Position numbers and translations under genes: made by a program | Source of the DNA: Aurantiochytrium sp. KH105 | Taxonomy: Eukaryota > Sar > Bigyra > Thraustochytrida > Thraustochytriidae | DNA length: 64,000 nt | Direction of reading: 5' to 3' | Assembly (NCBI GenBank): GCA_003116975.1 | Contig: BGKB01000014.1 | Location: 390,601-454,600 of the forward strand | Notes under the pieces: generated by a model | The model's input: only the letters and a program-made list of their open reading frames with translations | What the model was told of the DNA's origin: nothing | Databases searched by the model: none | Shown here: positions 30,272-40,225 of the stretch, one piece after another | Layout: the number at the start of each line of letters is the position of its first letter | How positions within the stretch are numbered: position 1 is the first letter of the stretch

Positions 30272-31469
30272 CCCCAGGTGCACTACGCATCACCTTCGCG
30301 TGTTTTGCTTTATCTTGTTAGGCTGCTGTTACTTTTTTGGTTTACGAAACGGGGAGACGGGGTTTGGTGTTAGTTTGGCCTCTACGAAAATGAGAAGAAA
30401 AAATGGACTCTTCCCATTTGGTGGCCTATAAGCCCCCTAGCCGAGACGTTGATACTCACGCTTGGGCGCCGCCATGGATCACCCACCAAATTCCTCTGAA
30501 TCATGACTAACAAGGGGTCTCATCCTTTCGCATTGCTGCTTGACTCGAAACGTTACTCAATGCCTCTCAGAACTTCCTTGGCTTGACACAAGAATAAGAG
30601 TTATCTTGTATGAAGCAAGCACCCAGGGCGGCGGTGGCCGAGGGTCTGGGGAGATCGAACTTCGGAACTCCGACTCGGACCCGGACTTGATAATTTTTTT
30701 TTATAACGGTCACTTTTCTTTTTGGCCAAAAACGCGTCATAGAACGAGAGCACGAAACGCTTGGAGAAGTCTATACTTGGTCTTACTCGATAAGATGGAG
30801 AAGTCTGTACTTGGTCTTACTCGATAAGAGCGTCTGCTTCACGTCGATTTATTACGTACTTTTTTGTCAACAACTGCGAGGCCTGGCGGCATGGCGAAGA
30901 ACAGTCGGCGTTGACAGTGGTGCCACTGTGACGAACTGAGTTGGACCGACATTCTCGCCAATGTCTAGCGATCATCATGTTGACAGATTGAACAAAAAGC
31001 TGACATTCTGCTCGCTGAGGACCCAGTGTTTCATTCCCCGTGAGTCTCGCATTGAAGGAGAAGTAAAAAATCAAAACTCGTGACAACCCGGTTGACGAAC
31101 GATGAATTTGGAAGATTTTTCAAGAAAAGCTTTCTCACATCTCAGATCAGTGCTGAGAATCAAAAGCGATCGTTTTGCTGTCCAGACTACTACAAAAGTT
31201 CTGGTAGTGAAGAAATCGAAATTGCCAGCAGCTGTATCAAAGATGAAAATCCTGGGCTTGATAAATCAAGGCAACAGAAACACAACGAGATATACACACA
31301 CATTTCCCACATTTTCAACCTTTATATTCTCTCCTTTGCTCATTTCTCTGTTTTGAAGCTTTGCAATGAAGAACGAAAGTTCAGCAAATCACAAGAGATG
31401 GCAAGAGATTATGAAAATTTGGTCGTACATTGTTTCATTTGTTCGTGCGTTCTCGCCATATAATTCTTC
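30272..31469. other. Intergenic between PDR-4 3' end and PDR-3 start
   Basis: 1.2 kb, clearly more AT-rich than the rest of the window. A 127-codon frame at 31080-31463 (plus) has no recognisable features and I do not call it. A 34-bp tandem duplication is listed separately. Confidence 0.55.
30762..30829. repeat. 34-bp tandem duplication
   Basis: 30762-30795 and 30796-30829 are adjacent copies differing at one base (tctatac versus tctgtac), 0.5 kb upstream of PDR-3. Confidence 0.95.
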
Positions 31470-34400
31470 CTAACGTTTAAGAAACGAGACGTACGTGTAT
31501 GCGAGGATACTGAGAATACGGAGGCCAACAGCGCCGCCGGCCAAGGCGCTAATGCAGTAAATGTAGTCGTCCGCTTCAAAACCAAAGTTGTTCTGGACGT
31601 AATCCCACGCCGTTCCGCCTGTCGAAAGTTGCTGGCAGCCAGGTCCGTCCGAGTTTGCATCGTCGCACGCAAGCTGAATGCTCACAAGCGCATTAAACAC
31701 ATAGCGGATCGGATTGATGCAGCTCAGCCAGTACCAGTAAATCGGGATGTCCCGAACGGCGATCACAAGACCTGCTGTCTGCACCCAGAGACCAAAAGAG
31801 ATGGCGCCCAGCACGCTTGCGACCTGCTGATTCGGCGCGACACTCGCAAGAAAGTGGCCCCAGAACGTCACTACCAGCATGAAGAGAGTGTACGTGCACC
31901 AAAAGAGGAAAAACGCTGCCACGTTGTACCAAAAGTGCACAATGAAGTAGAAAATCGGAATGTACACCAGTGCCGCAGCAATCACATACGGCACTTCAGT
32001 GGATGTGATGGCGATGATCATGGGTGCCACACCATAGTACGAGGCGGCACGCTCACGGTAAAAGGGAGTACGCTCATCCATAATGGTCGGGATAGCCGTG
32101 TTCAAAGCAATCACGCTCAGGAATGCAGAAGAGATAAGGGTGAGACCCACAAAACTCTGAACGTCCTGCGTTGACGTCAGTTCATTGGCGTTCTGGAAAA
32201 ACGAGAAACCAAAGAAGAGCGCAATGAAGATCGCAATCAGAAAGCGCGTCGCATTGTATCCCGGGTTCCGCCAGTAGCCCCAGAACCAGCGCTTGGTCAG
32301 CAGCTCCAGCTGCGTTCCAAAACCACTGGCGTAGTCGTGCTCAAAGTGAATCTCCGGCCGCTCGTCCAAGTTCCGCTTCACAAGAGCGTCGACACGCTCC
32401 TCGTTTTGCAAACGTAGCTTGCTCTCGCGGTACTCGTTCGCATAGTCGGTTTGGGATTCTTCGCCGGCGCCAGCTCCAATGACCTCGAGCATGTAGGTGG
32501 CAGGGTTGTACCGTGCGTTCGGCATCGGGGCTGTACCAGGAATGGCTCCGAGGTAGTCCAGAAGACACTGGGATTTCTCGCCAAGGTCTCCAAAGTACAC
32601 CATCTCGCCACCCCGACGAAGCAACAAAAGACGATCAAAGTTCAAAAAGATGTCCTTGGACGGCTGGTGGATCNGACGATGATGAAGCCACTGTACACGA
32701 CGGAAGCCGAAATCGAGATACCCGCAACGACCTGACCAATCGATGGGGAGGGGACCATGGTCGTGACGGCGCGAAGATAGGCGGCAAAGGACACGTTGAT
32801 GGCAATCATGATGCAAAGGAAGATCATGAATCGCGAGCCGACGTCAGACTCGCCAGTCTGCGAGTCCTCGCCCCACGGAACGATACCAGTAAGCCAGAAC
32901 ACGAGTGCGCCGAGAATAACTGACTCAACAACAGCGACAGGGATCACAGTGACGAACTCGGCAAAAACGTAGCTGACGGTACGGAAAAAGTACGAGTTCG
33001 TCTGCTTGTAGTACACGGGCCGCTGACCGAGCACGACAGGAACCTGGGCCATGCCTGCCAGTGCGCACTGCATCAGGGTTGCAAAGGTCACGCCATACCG
33101 CTGGGTAATGGGCGTAAAGACCCCAGCAGCGTTGCTGTCCGGCAAATTGGGATCAATGCGCAAAAAGATGGTTCCAATGACGACGCCCATGATGATAGAC
33201 TGCATGATGCGAGCGCGGACAAAGGCCGGGTCACGGTACACGAGCTGGTTCTGGCGCTTCAGAACCAGCTTCAGCTCGGTGAAGAGCGAGTTGGCATACT
33301 TGGGCTTGTCCTTGGCAAACAGCTCGCGGCGCGTCAGTCCATCAACTTTGTTGTCTGTATTGCAGCGCACTGCCACAGCGTCGCGTTTGGCCTGCGAGTA
33401 CGGCGAAGCTTCCCACGCCTTGGCCATGGCCTCCTCGTCCTGAGGCGCGTCCGCGCGGGTCTGGTACTTTTTCCGAGCAGGCGTCGTCACCTCCTGGATA
33501 AAGTCGGCAATGTCGCGATCGTAAGGACAGTCGAAGCCGATGCTCGAAAAGTACGGCAAGACCTCCTCCCGAGGACCATGGTACACAATGTAGCCGAGAG
33601 CGAGAATGAGGATCTCATCAAAGAGATTGTACGTCTCGGGCGGCGGCTGCAAGAGCGCCACGATCGGCGTCGTGTGCAGGTTTTTGGCCACACCGGTGAT
33701 GCGACGGCAAATGTCAAAGGTCGCGGCACTGTCCAGGCCCGTGGAGATCTGGTCGTAAAAGGTGAGAGGACGGCGGCCCATGAGCATCTCGCCAGACGTG
33801 ACGCGCTTCTTTTCACCGCCGGAAACCCCACGCACCATGTCGTTACCGACAACAGTGTCGGCGGCACGATCAAGGGCCAGGTTGTGGATGACAAAATCGG
33901 GAAAGTGATCGAGTTGTTCCTGAATCTTGGCCTTTTCCTCCTCTGTGGCCTCGTTTGCCGTGGTAGAAGAGGAAATTACTTTGGCAGCGGATGCCGAGCC
34001 TCCAAAGCACTCGTAGGCGAACTTGAGCGTTTCGCGGACCGTGAGCACGGCGGTGTGCTGGTCGACCTGGTCGACGTACATGGCGAGCTTGGGGACGTGG
34101 AGCTCTTCGGGGCGAAAGCCAGAGTAGTAAATGTCTCCAGTCAGCTTGCAGCGGCCGCCGACCTTGGCGCGTCCACTGAGGACCTTGAAGAGCGTGGTGA
34201 CGCCGCAGCCGGGCGGGCCGAGGACCAAGGTCGATTTGCCAGCCTCGAAAGCGCCGGACATCTTGTGCAAAATTTTCAACTCGACACGATCGCCAAAGTT
34301 GCAAGTAAAGAGGTTGATGAGAGGGGAGGCGATCTTGTAAAAGGTTGTTGCAACGGTGGCAATGCCAACATCGGCCTTGGGCACGCTCACGGTGTACTCG

Positions 34401-34660
34401 AGGTCCTTGAAGCCGACATGGACGGGCCAGTGCTCGTCGCCGCGGACGCGCGAGATGAGCTTAGAGTACTGCACAGCTGTGAGTTTACGTTTCGCCTCAG
34501 CGTCCTCGTCTTCTTCCGCAGGCTCGTCTCCTTGTGGTTCCTTCTTCTCGCTCACTTGCGTCTCGCCGTTCTCGAGCGCCTCGAGCGCGTCATCATTTTC
34601 GATCTCAGTTTCATCGTCGAGCACCGGGACGGCCTTGGCCGTCGGCTCCTCTTGAAGCAT
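31470..34660 (-). CDS. PDR-4: ABCG/PDR-type ABC transporter, interrupted by an assembly gap (N)
   Basis: Two parts: 34660-32675 (start MLQEEPTAK; NBD1 and most of TMD1) and 32673-31470 (from IHQPSKDIF through TMD2 to YVSFLKR, TAA). NBD1 Walker A is near residue 148 (GPPGCGVTT), with VSGGEKKR, FYDQIS and ALLQPPPE. Missing relative to PDR-2 are the last TMD1 helices, the linker, and NBD2 Walker A, signature and Walker B, about 356 residues. The parts lie in different frames across the single N, but a fill of the 1,067-nt length found in PDR-2 restores one frame. The N-terminus is about 115 residues shorter than in PDR-2 and lacks the RIRxLLGRLQKQ helix. ATG 34658-34660 is the first Met in frame. 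Head-to-head with the methyltransferase gene. Confidence 0.9.
32674..32674. other. Single N: collapsed assembly gap inside PDR-4
   Basis: The left flank matches PDR-2 up to about 20997 and the right flank matches PDR-2 from about 22065. The N therefore stands for roughly 1,067 bp if PDR-4 has the same spacing. Confidence 0.85.
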
Positions 34661-36033
34661 TCTTGCGTTTGCGGCCGCACGCACTCCTCGACCCTCTCAG
34701 CGAGGCAACAACCAACGCAATTCGCGCAGACTCCCTCCTACGTTGTGTTCTTCTCTTTCGAACTCGACTCGGGCCTTTCTCACGCTCGGCTTCCCCTTGT
34801 CGCCTTCGAGGCCTTCGAGGTCAACTTGTCTCCGTCGATTCGAGGTTTGCCGCCGCTCGCCGCTCCCTCGATGCTGTTGACCCGGGGCCCGGCTGGTTGT
34901 ACTCCTGGCTTTGCCCGAAGACCCGGCCGCGAAGCTTCGTTTGTTCGGGTCGGCAGTTCGGCCCTCGTGCGGAGTGCCGAGCCCGGAGAAGACTTCGCTC
35001 GCCGCTCAACCCGCCCTCGACCGTGCATTCGTTATTTGTCCATGCTCCCCTGCGCCGTCCATTTGCGGTCGACGCGCCGATGTCGCTCTTACCCGCCGCA
35101 GCCGTCTGCATTGGCGGGTACTTCGACTTGGAGTTTGTTCCTGCTCAGGCCTGGTGCCGGCGATGTGACTGCCCGCGACGGCGCGGACTTGGGAGTTCAG
35201 CCTGACGCGCCGCCCTTCGCTGTTCCTCCCACCACCGCAGCTGCGGACACACCGTGGGGGCGCGCAGGCGCGGCCCGGGGCACACAGTGTGGGGGAGAAG
35301 TGTACCGCAAAGACCCGCAGCAGGGACCCGGCGGACGGAGGGCAGGGTGAGCGCGGGGCGGCGGAGGACGAGGAGGACGACGAGGACAACGGGGACGAGG
35401 ACGACAACGACGGCAGGGACGAGGAGGATCGGGTTAGAGCAGGCGGTTCGGCATGGCTGGGGCGAGATGCGGGAACGTTTCCGGGGCAGGGGCAGACAGA
35501 GAATTGAAAAGTCCCAGCCACGGCGGACACAACGCTGCATCGACGGCCAACTTGCAGTTTTTTGTTGACGATCAAATGCCTGTGTTGCGAGGAGCAGCCG
35601 CGAGCTCGCCGCCGAATACGCTCGCCAGCTAGCTGCTGCAGCAGCTGCAGCTGCTCCTGCTGAGCTGCTGATGTGCCGCGGCTGGATGAGAGAACGGCCG
35701 AGCAGCCGAGCTGGCTGACGAGCTTGCGAACGAAGTGATAGTGAGTGCCATCCATAGCCATCGCAGAGCCCGGGCCAGGAGACGGGCTTCCTCGCGACGC
35801 GCTGATGGGAGTAGTTCAGAAGGAGCGCGACGGCCCGAGATCCCGAGACCCGCGTCACTGCAGAGGCATAAGGATGAGCAGAGCATGTGCAAGGGCGAAC
35901 GGTGAAGCCTCGCGACGGACAGAGCAGATAGAATCCGCAGCTGCCACCGGCTGATGAAAAGAAGAAGAAGAAGAAGAAGAAGAAGAAGAAGAAGAAGAAG
36001 AAGAAGAAGAAGAAGAAGAAGAAGAAGAAGAAG

Positions 36034-36064
<31 letters not shown>

Positions 36065-36341
36065 GAATGATGAACAACGGCGGGCAGAGGCTCCTTCCTC
36101 GGGCAAAGACGATCGACGGTGATCGCTGCCGGCGTTATCGTCGCGCCCTGCGCCCCACGGTCTTCCTTAGCTTAGCCTGGTAGAAGAACGGCGTGCAGGA
36201 GTTGATGAGGACGATGGTGATCGACAGCGTGACTGTCGGATAGCAAAGCACTCTTGCCCGGCGTACACGGGAAAGAGCAAACGCCGAGGGGGGCGCGAGA
36301 GCTGCCTGCCCCGCGCAGACGGACGGACGGCTGGGGCCACC
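34661..36341. promoter_or_regulatory. Divergent upstream region (PDR-4 / methyltransferase)
   Basis: 1.7 kb between opposed starts. It includes a GGACGA/GACGAC-rich stretch (about 35340-35430), ctgcag-rich sequence near 35635-35660 and a long GAA tract. Open frames spanning it are low-complexity. It must hold both promoters by position; no specific element was identified. Confidence 0.45.
35957..36063. repeat. (GAA)n microsatellite of about 34-36 triplets
   Basis: An almost pure gaa/aag run of about 105 bp, the longest simple repeat here, about 280 bp upstream of the methyltransferase start. Purine-rich on the plus strand and able to form triplex DNA. Confidence 0.97.
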
Positions 36342-37292
36342 ATGTCGTACGCGCCGCTGGACCCGGCCGTCTTTGCGGACTCGCCCGAGTCGCAGAGCAC
36401 CTGGATCAACTTGGGGCTCTGGACGCGAGGGCCGAGAATGCCTTTCGAGGAGGCGTGCCAGGAGCTCGCTGTCGCCGTCGGCAGCGCGGCGCGACTCGGG
36501 GACAAAGACGCCCTCGTGATCGACGTGGGCTGCGGCTGCGGCGACAGCCTCGACCTTTGGCGTCGCAAATTCGCCTGCAGCGGCAAGATTTACGGCGTCA
36601 ACGTCACCGAAAAAGAATGTCAGGCGGCGCGGGAAAAGGTAAAGGGTGACGCCGACATTGAGGTGATTTGCGAAGACGGAGCAAGCTTTGTGAGACGAGC
36701 CGCTGCCGTCGCGAGCGCCGATGTCATTGTATCTGGTACGTAGATATGACTTGGGCCAGGCCCGAGAAGGCACGCAGACTGACCCAGGATGTGCAAGTGC
36801 TTTTCAGTCGATGCGCTCTATCATGTGGGCACACGGGCGCAAGTATTAGCCGCCCTCGCAGAGCGAATGAAACCCGGTGCAAGATTTGCAGCGGTAGATA
36901 TTTTAGGGAGCCAGACCTTGGATTCTGCGACTACGCAGAGACCTCACTTGAGCAAGCTGCTCTGGAATGCTCCGCTGCACATGCTCAAACTACTCTTCAT
37001 CTCAGCAAGTGCAGGGACACCCCTTGTGAATCTTTTGTACTCGAAAGATATTTTCGACAATGAACAGAGCAGCTTTATCGAGTTGCACACCCGCGTCAAG
37101 GAAATTGATGCCGTTGACATTAGCCATCAGGTATTCGCTCCCTTTGCATCACACATGTGGCGCAAGAGCATTCGCGCTTTTTGGAGTCGGGACTTTACTC
37201 GCGCGGCCTCGCTCGTGGCCGTATCTCTGTACATGCGATGGCTAGGGTGGTGCGGGGCTGTTGAAATGGTGCTCTACCGTTGGGAAATCTAA
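36342..37292 (+). CDS. Class I SAM-dependent methyltransferase (sterol/quinone/small-molecule type)
   Basis: Exons 36342-36735 and 36808-37292 give 292 aa. The ATG has a perfect gccaccATG context. An N-terminal WINLGLW element (compare NLGYW in small-molecule methyltransferases) precedes SAM motif I VIDVGCGCGDS at residues 59-69, then KIYGVNVTEKE (motif II region), DADIEVICEDGASF and ADVIVSVDALYHV across the intron, RMKPGARFAAVDI (motif III region). The C-terminal half carries a hydrophobic stretch (APLHMLKLLFISASAG) and a Trp/Arg-rich tail ending in YRWEI. The family methylates sterols, quinones, phosphobases or other small molecules; the substrate cannot be told. It is the only plus-strand gene between the two transporter arrays. 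Confidence 0.87.
36736..36807 (+). other. Intron of the methyltransferase gene
   Basis: 72 nt, GTACGT donor, CTTTTCAG acceptor, CTGAC branch-site candidate. Phase 1; joins IVS to VDALYHVG. Confidence 0.88.
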
Positions 37293-37297
37293 CCAGC

Positions 37298-37720
37298 GTC
37301 CTTGACGAACAGGAGGACATTGTCTTCGCATCGCATTGTATAGCACATATATGGTCCTTCTTGACGAACAGGAGGACATCCTCTTCGCATCACATTGCAC
37401 ACATATCGTCCTTTTTGACGAACAGGAGGACATTGTCTTCGCATCGCATTGCGCACATGTCGTCCTTTTTGACGAACAGGAGGACATTCTCTTCGCATCG
37501 CATTGCACACATATCGTCCTTTTTGACGAACAGGAGAAGATTGTCTTCGCATCACATTGCACACATGTCGTCCTATTTCAAAGAGCAGGAGGACATTGTC
37601 TTCGCATCGCATTGCATTGCACATATATGGTCCTTCTTGACGAAAAGGAGGAGATTGTCTTCGCATCTCATTGCACACATATGGTCCTTCTTGACGAGGT
37701 TTCGCTTGCCTCTCCAACCC
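37298..37720. repeat. 54-bp minisatellite, about 7.5 copies
   Basis: Unit starts gtccttcttgacgaacagg; copies begin at 37354, 37408, 37462, 37516, 37570, 37630 and 37684, with an earlier degenerate copy from 37298. Spacing is 54 bp except one 60-bp step. Because 54 is a multiple of three, the array is open in several frames on both strands. It starts six bases after the methyltransferase stop and ends about 55 bp before the stop of the convergent unknown gene. Confidence 0.95.
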
Positions 37721-37773
37721 ACCCACTCAACAACCAGCAAGACGCCACAAGAAATAGAGGAGTAATGTAAGTA

Positions 37774-39909
37774 TCATGATGGCTGCTCTAAGATTTCTGG
37801 TGCCGTATTTGCTGCAAGCGCATTAATAAGCTTTTTGCAGTCCGCATGATGCACGCAAGCATGCGGCGCTGCGCGCAAAACAGCTCGTAGCTCAGGCGCA
37901 GAGAGCAACTCGGTGCGGTCTCCAAGAGCTGCTCGAATATGGCCGAGAAAAAATCGAAGCTCAAAGCTAACGTCCGCCGGATTGGGCACGAGTTCCGCAG
38001 CCTCAAAAAGAGCTAGCTCATACACAGAGCCACGGAACGGCAGCTTCCCTTTGGTTGCAGCCCAAGGGCCCACCCCCGAAGTTTTTCGCTTCTTGTCTGG
38101 CAGCTTCTTTGTCTGTTGACAAGTATCGACGCTGGGGTGGAAGAGATCTTGCTTCCTGGAGCTCGCGCTTCGATGAATAGATCGTTCCGTGCCATGTTGC
38201 AGCTTCCACGAAAGCTCGAGGCTCGCACCCATGGAAAGCGCAACAGCTCGCTTTCGCATTGATGCCGTGGTGGTACAGTCTTCAAGTCCAGTCGCATTGT
38301 TGTCTTGCGTTTGATGCCGAACGATTCCGTGCGTGGCACTGGACGCCGCGCTCGGACGCGCGAGCTGCTTTCCGTGAAAGCGCTGCGCAGTCTGCCGCCA
38401 AACCGTTTCCGTGGTGCGCGACAACTTTTGCTCCGATTCAGACACCTCGAAGCGTGTCAAGTATCTTCGCAAAAGAGCAAAACGCAGCTCACGCTGTAAG
38501 TGGCTACGCATGTCTTGAAAGTTGGCAGCTTGCTTGATTACGCGCTCCTCTGCGTCCGCTGCAACGGAACGCATGTCGCCTTGAGCGTCTTCGGGAGCCG
38601 TTTGTCTTGGCTGCAGCGCAAGCTTTGCTTGCAAAATTGCCGTCGGTCGAATGCGCGTTCCTCGCGCGACCCTTCCGTCGCGTAAAGGAAGCCGCTGACG
38701 TGTCTGCAGATGGGCGCGCTTCGCTGTCGAATCGGTCTTTGCCTGCAAGGCGCGCTCAAGCGTGGTGAGCTTGTGGTCGAGTTTGGCGACATGGTTGATG
38801 CTCTTTTGCGCGGTCATGGCGTTCTGCAGACGCAAGAGACTCATGCGTCGAGACCTGCCACGTTTCAAATTTCCCCGAAGGGGATGGGAAGTTCGCGACC
38901 CTCTCTTGTCTTGAGCAGGACGATGCGGATGGCGGTCTTTGAGTTTCTCTTTGAGACCCATCTCAGCAGCAACTTCCTCGTCGTCCGAGTGCTGGTCTTC
39001 CAGTTCGGAGACGAGACGTTCGGCCTCGCTTCGCATAACCTGTGGAATGCCAGACACTTTTTGATCTTGATCTTGTGATGGTGTGGACTCGAGCATAAGC
39101 ATCTCTTCCTCATCTGCGCCATCATCCGCGAGGAGACGGAGATTATACGCAATTTCATCCGACGCACGCAGCAAGTCGCTGAATGGTACATTGCTCACAT
39201 TAATTCTCTTTTTCCGGCGCGTCCCGCGATGGATTTCCTCAAGTGGGAACGAAGCTGTTCCAGCATACGCGGGCAACATCAGCGGTTCGGGAACTTTCGG
39301 GCGATGGATCCGAGCGCTTGGGCTTTGTGCTTTTGTTGACGAACTGAGTTTGTCGATGGTCTTCGCGTGGTGACTACTGCGAGCGAACGGCGACCGTGGC
39401 GCTTGTGCGCCGCGTGAGACCGGGCGCGCAAGTTTTACGTTTTCCAAAGTAGACGAGTCATCCGCGTCCTCATGCTCGCCTAGGACCACGTTAGAGTCTT
39501 TAGGTGAGGCATTGTGATCTTGTGGCTTGGGCCCAAGGCTATAAGTTACGGCGCCGCCGAGTGGGACGTATGGCAGTCCTCGCATGGAAAAGACTCCTGC
39601 GACTTGATTGTGTAAAGAGGAATTCTGAATTTCGTGCGAGGTTGGAAGACCAGGATCACGCGCCAGCGCTTGTCGAAGCGCGTCCTCTGCCTTTTCCTTG
39701 CGCTTTTTGGCCTCCATACTCGCGAGCAGCGCCGCAAAGTTCGGGTTTGCAGCGAGCTCGGTCCGGTTTGCCTTTGATCTCTCCAACATCTTTTCGAGCT
39801 CAAGCGAGCCGGGTCCGCGGTGGCCGGCGCCTCGGCCACCGCGTTTGTCGCGCGCTAGGCCGACATCAACGTGGCGGAGGCCATCCGGGTCCAGCCTGCC
39901 TCGCCGCAT
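37774..39909 (-). CDS. Large basic protein of unknown function
   Basis: 711 aa from ATG 39907-39909 (MRRGRLDPDG) to TGA 37774-37776, single exon. The open frame continues 59 codons upstream without another ATG. I do not recognise a family. Visible parts: Arg/Gly-rich N-terminus (RDKRGGRGAGHRGPGS), a charged helix (LELEKMLERSKANR ... MEAKKRKEKAEDALRQAL, residues about 35-85), a Ser/Pro-rich disordered middle, an acidic patch (DDGADEEEMLMLES), a basic patch (RGNLKRGRSRRMSLLRLQN), helical segments (LDHKLTTLERALQAK; LQRELRFALLRRYLTRFEV), and a more ordered C-terminus (FELRFFLGHIRAALGDR ... ELRAVLRAAPHAC). Likely intracellular, no membrane segment. Antisense frames over it are weaker. Confidence 0.65.
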   Translation of the reverse strand: MRRGRLDPDGLRHVDVGLARDKRGGRGAGHRGPGSLELEKMLERSKANRTELAANPNFAALLASMEAKKRKEKAEDALRQALARDPGLPTSHEIQNSSLHNQVAGVFSMRGLPYVPLGGAVTYSLGPKPQDHNASPKDSNVVLGEHEDADDSSTLENVKLARPVSRGAQAPRSPFARSSHHAKTIDKLSSSTKAQSPSARIHRPKVPEPLMLPAYAGTASFPLEEIHRGTRRKKRINVSNVPFSDLLRASDEIAYNLRLLADDGADEEEMLMLESTPSQDQDQKVSGIPQVMRSEAERLVSELEDQHSDDEEVAAEMGLKEKLKDRHPHRPAQDKRGSRTSHPLRGNLKRGRSRRMSLLRLQNAMTAQKSINHVAKLDHKLTTLERALQAKTDSTAKRAHLQTRQRLPLRDGRVARGTRIRPTAILQAKLALQPRQTAPEDAQGDMRSVAADAEERVIKQAANFQDMRSHLQRELRFALLRRYLTRFEVSESEQKLSRTTETVWRQTAQRFHGKQLARPSAASSATHGIVRHQTQDNNATGLEDCTTTASMRKRAVALSMGASLELSWKLQHGTERSIHRSASSRKQDLFHPSVDTCQQTKKLPDKKRKTSGVGPWAATKGKLPFRGSVYELALFEAAELVPNPADVSFELRFFLGHIRAALGDRTELLSAPELRAVLRAAPHACVHHADCKKLINALAANTAPEILEQPS

Positions 39910-40225
39910 CCCCGCACAGAGAGAAAGAAACAAGAGACGAACTGTTGCCTCGATGCGCGCGCGAGATGAGCCACGCGCCAAAACGATGTCGTTCTCACAC
40001 GGCGGCTGCCTGTTCTTGGTGCACACCTTTTTTTTTTTTCGTCCTCGTTTTGTGGGAACTTGCCTGCGAAAAAAGGTCGAAGGCAAATTTGAAAAAAAGG
40101 TTGCGAGTCAGGGCATCGAAGATCCTTGCAAGTGATCGCGATGTCTGGCTGGGTTTAGGACTTGTGCACGCGTATTGTGCATTCCGAAAACAAAAAAAAA
40201 TTGGCTGGAATGTGAACAAATTATT

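Noticed and set aside
31080-31463. 127-codon frame in AT-richer intergenic DNA
   Set aside because: No domain, no signal peptide and no paralogue in the window; plausible chance frame.
33578-35350. 590-codon plus-strand frame
   Set aside because: It is antisense to PDR-4 NBD1 and runs into intergenic repeats; the other PDR genes show the same kind of shadow.
37298-37720. CRISPR-like array
   Set aside because: The units are contiguous with no unique spacers and lie in a eukaryotic intergenic region; it is a minisatellite.
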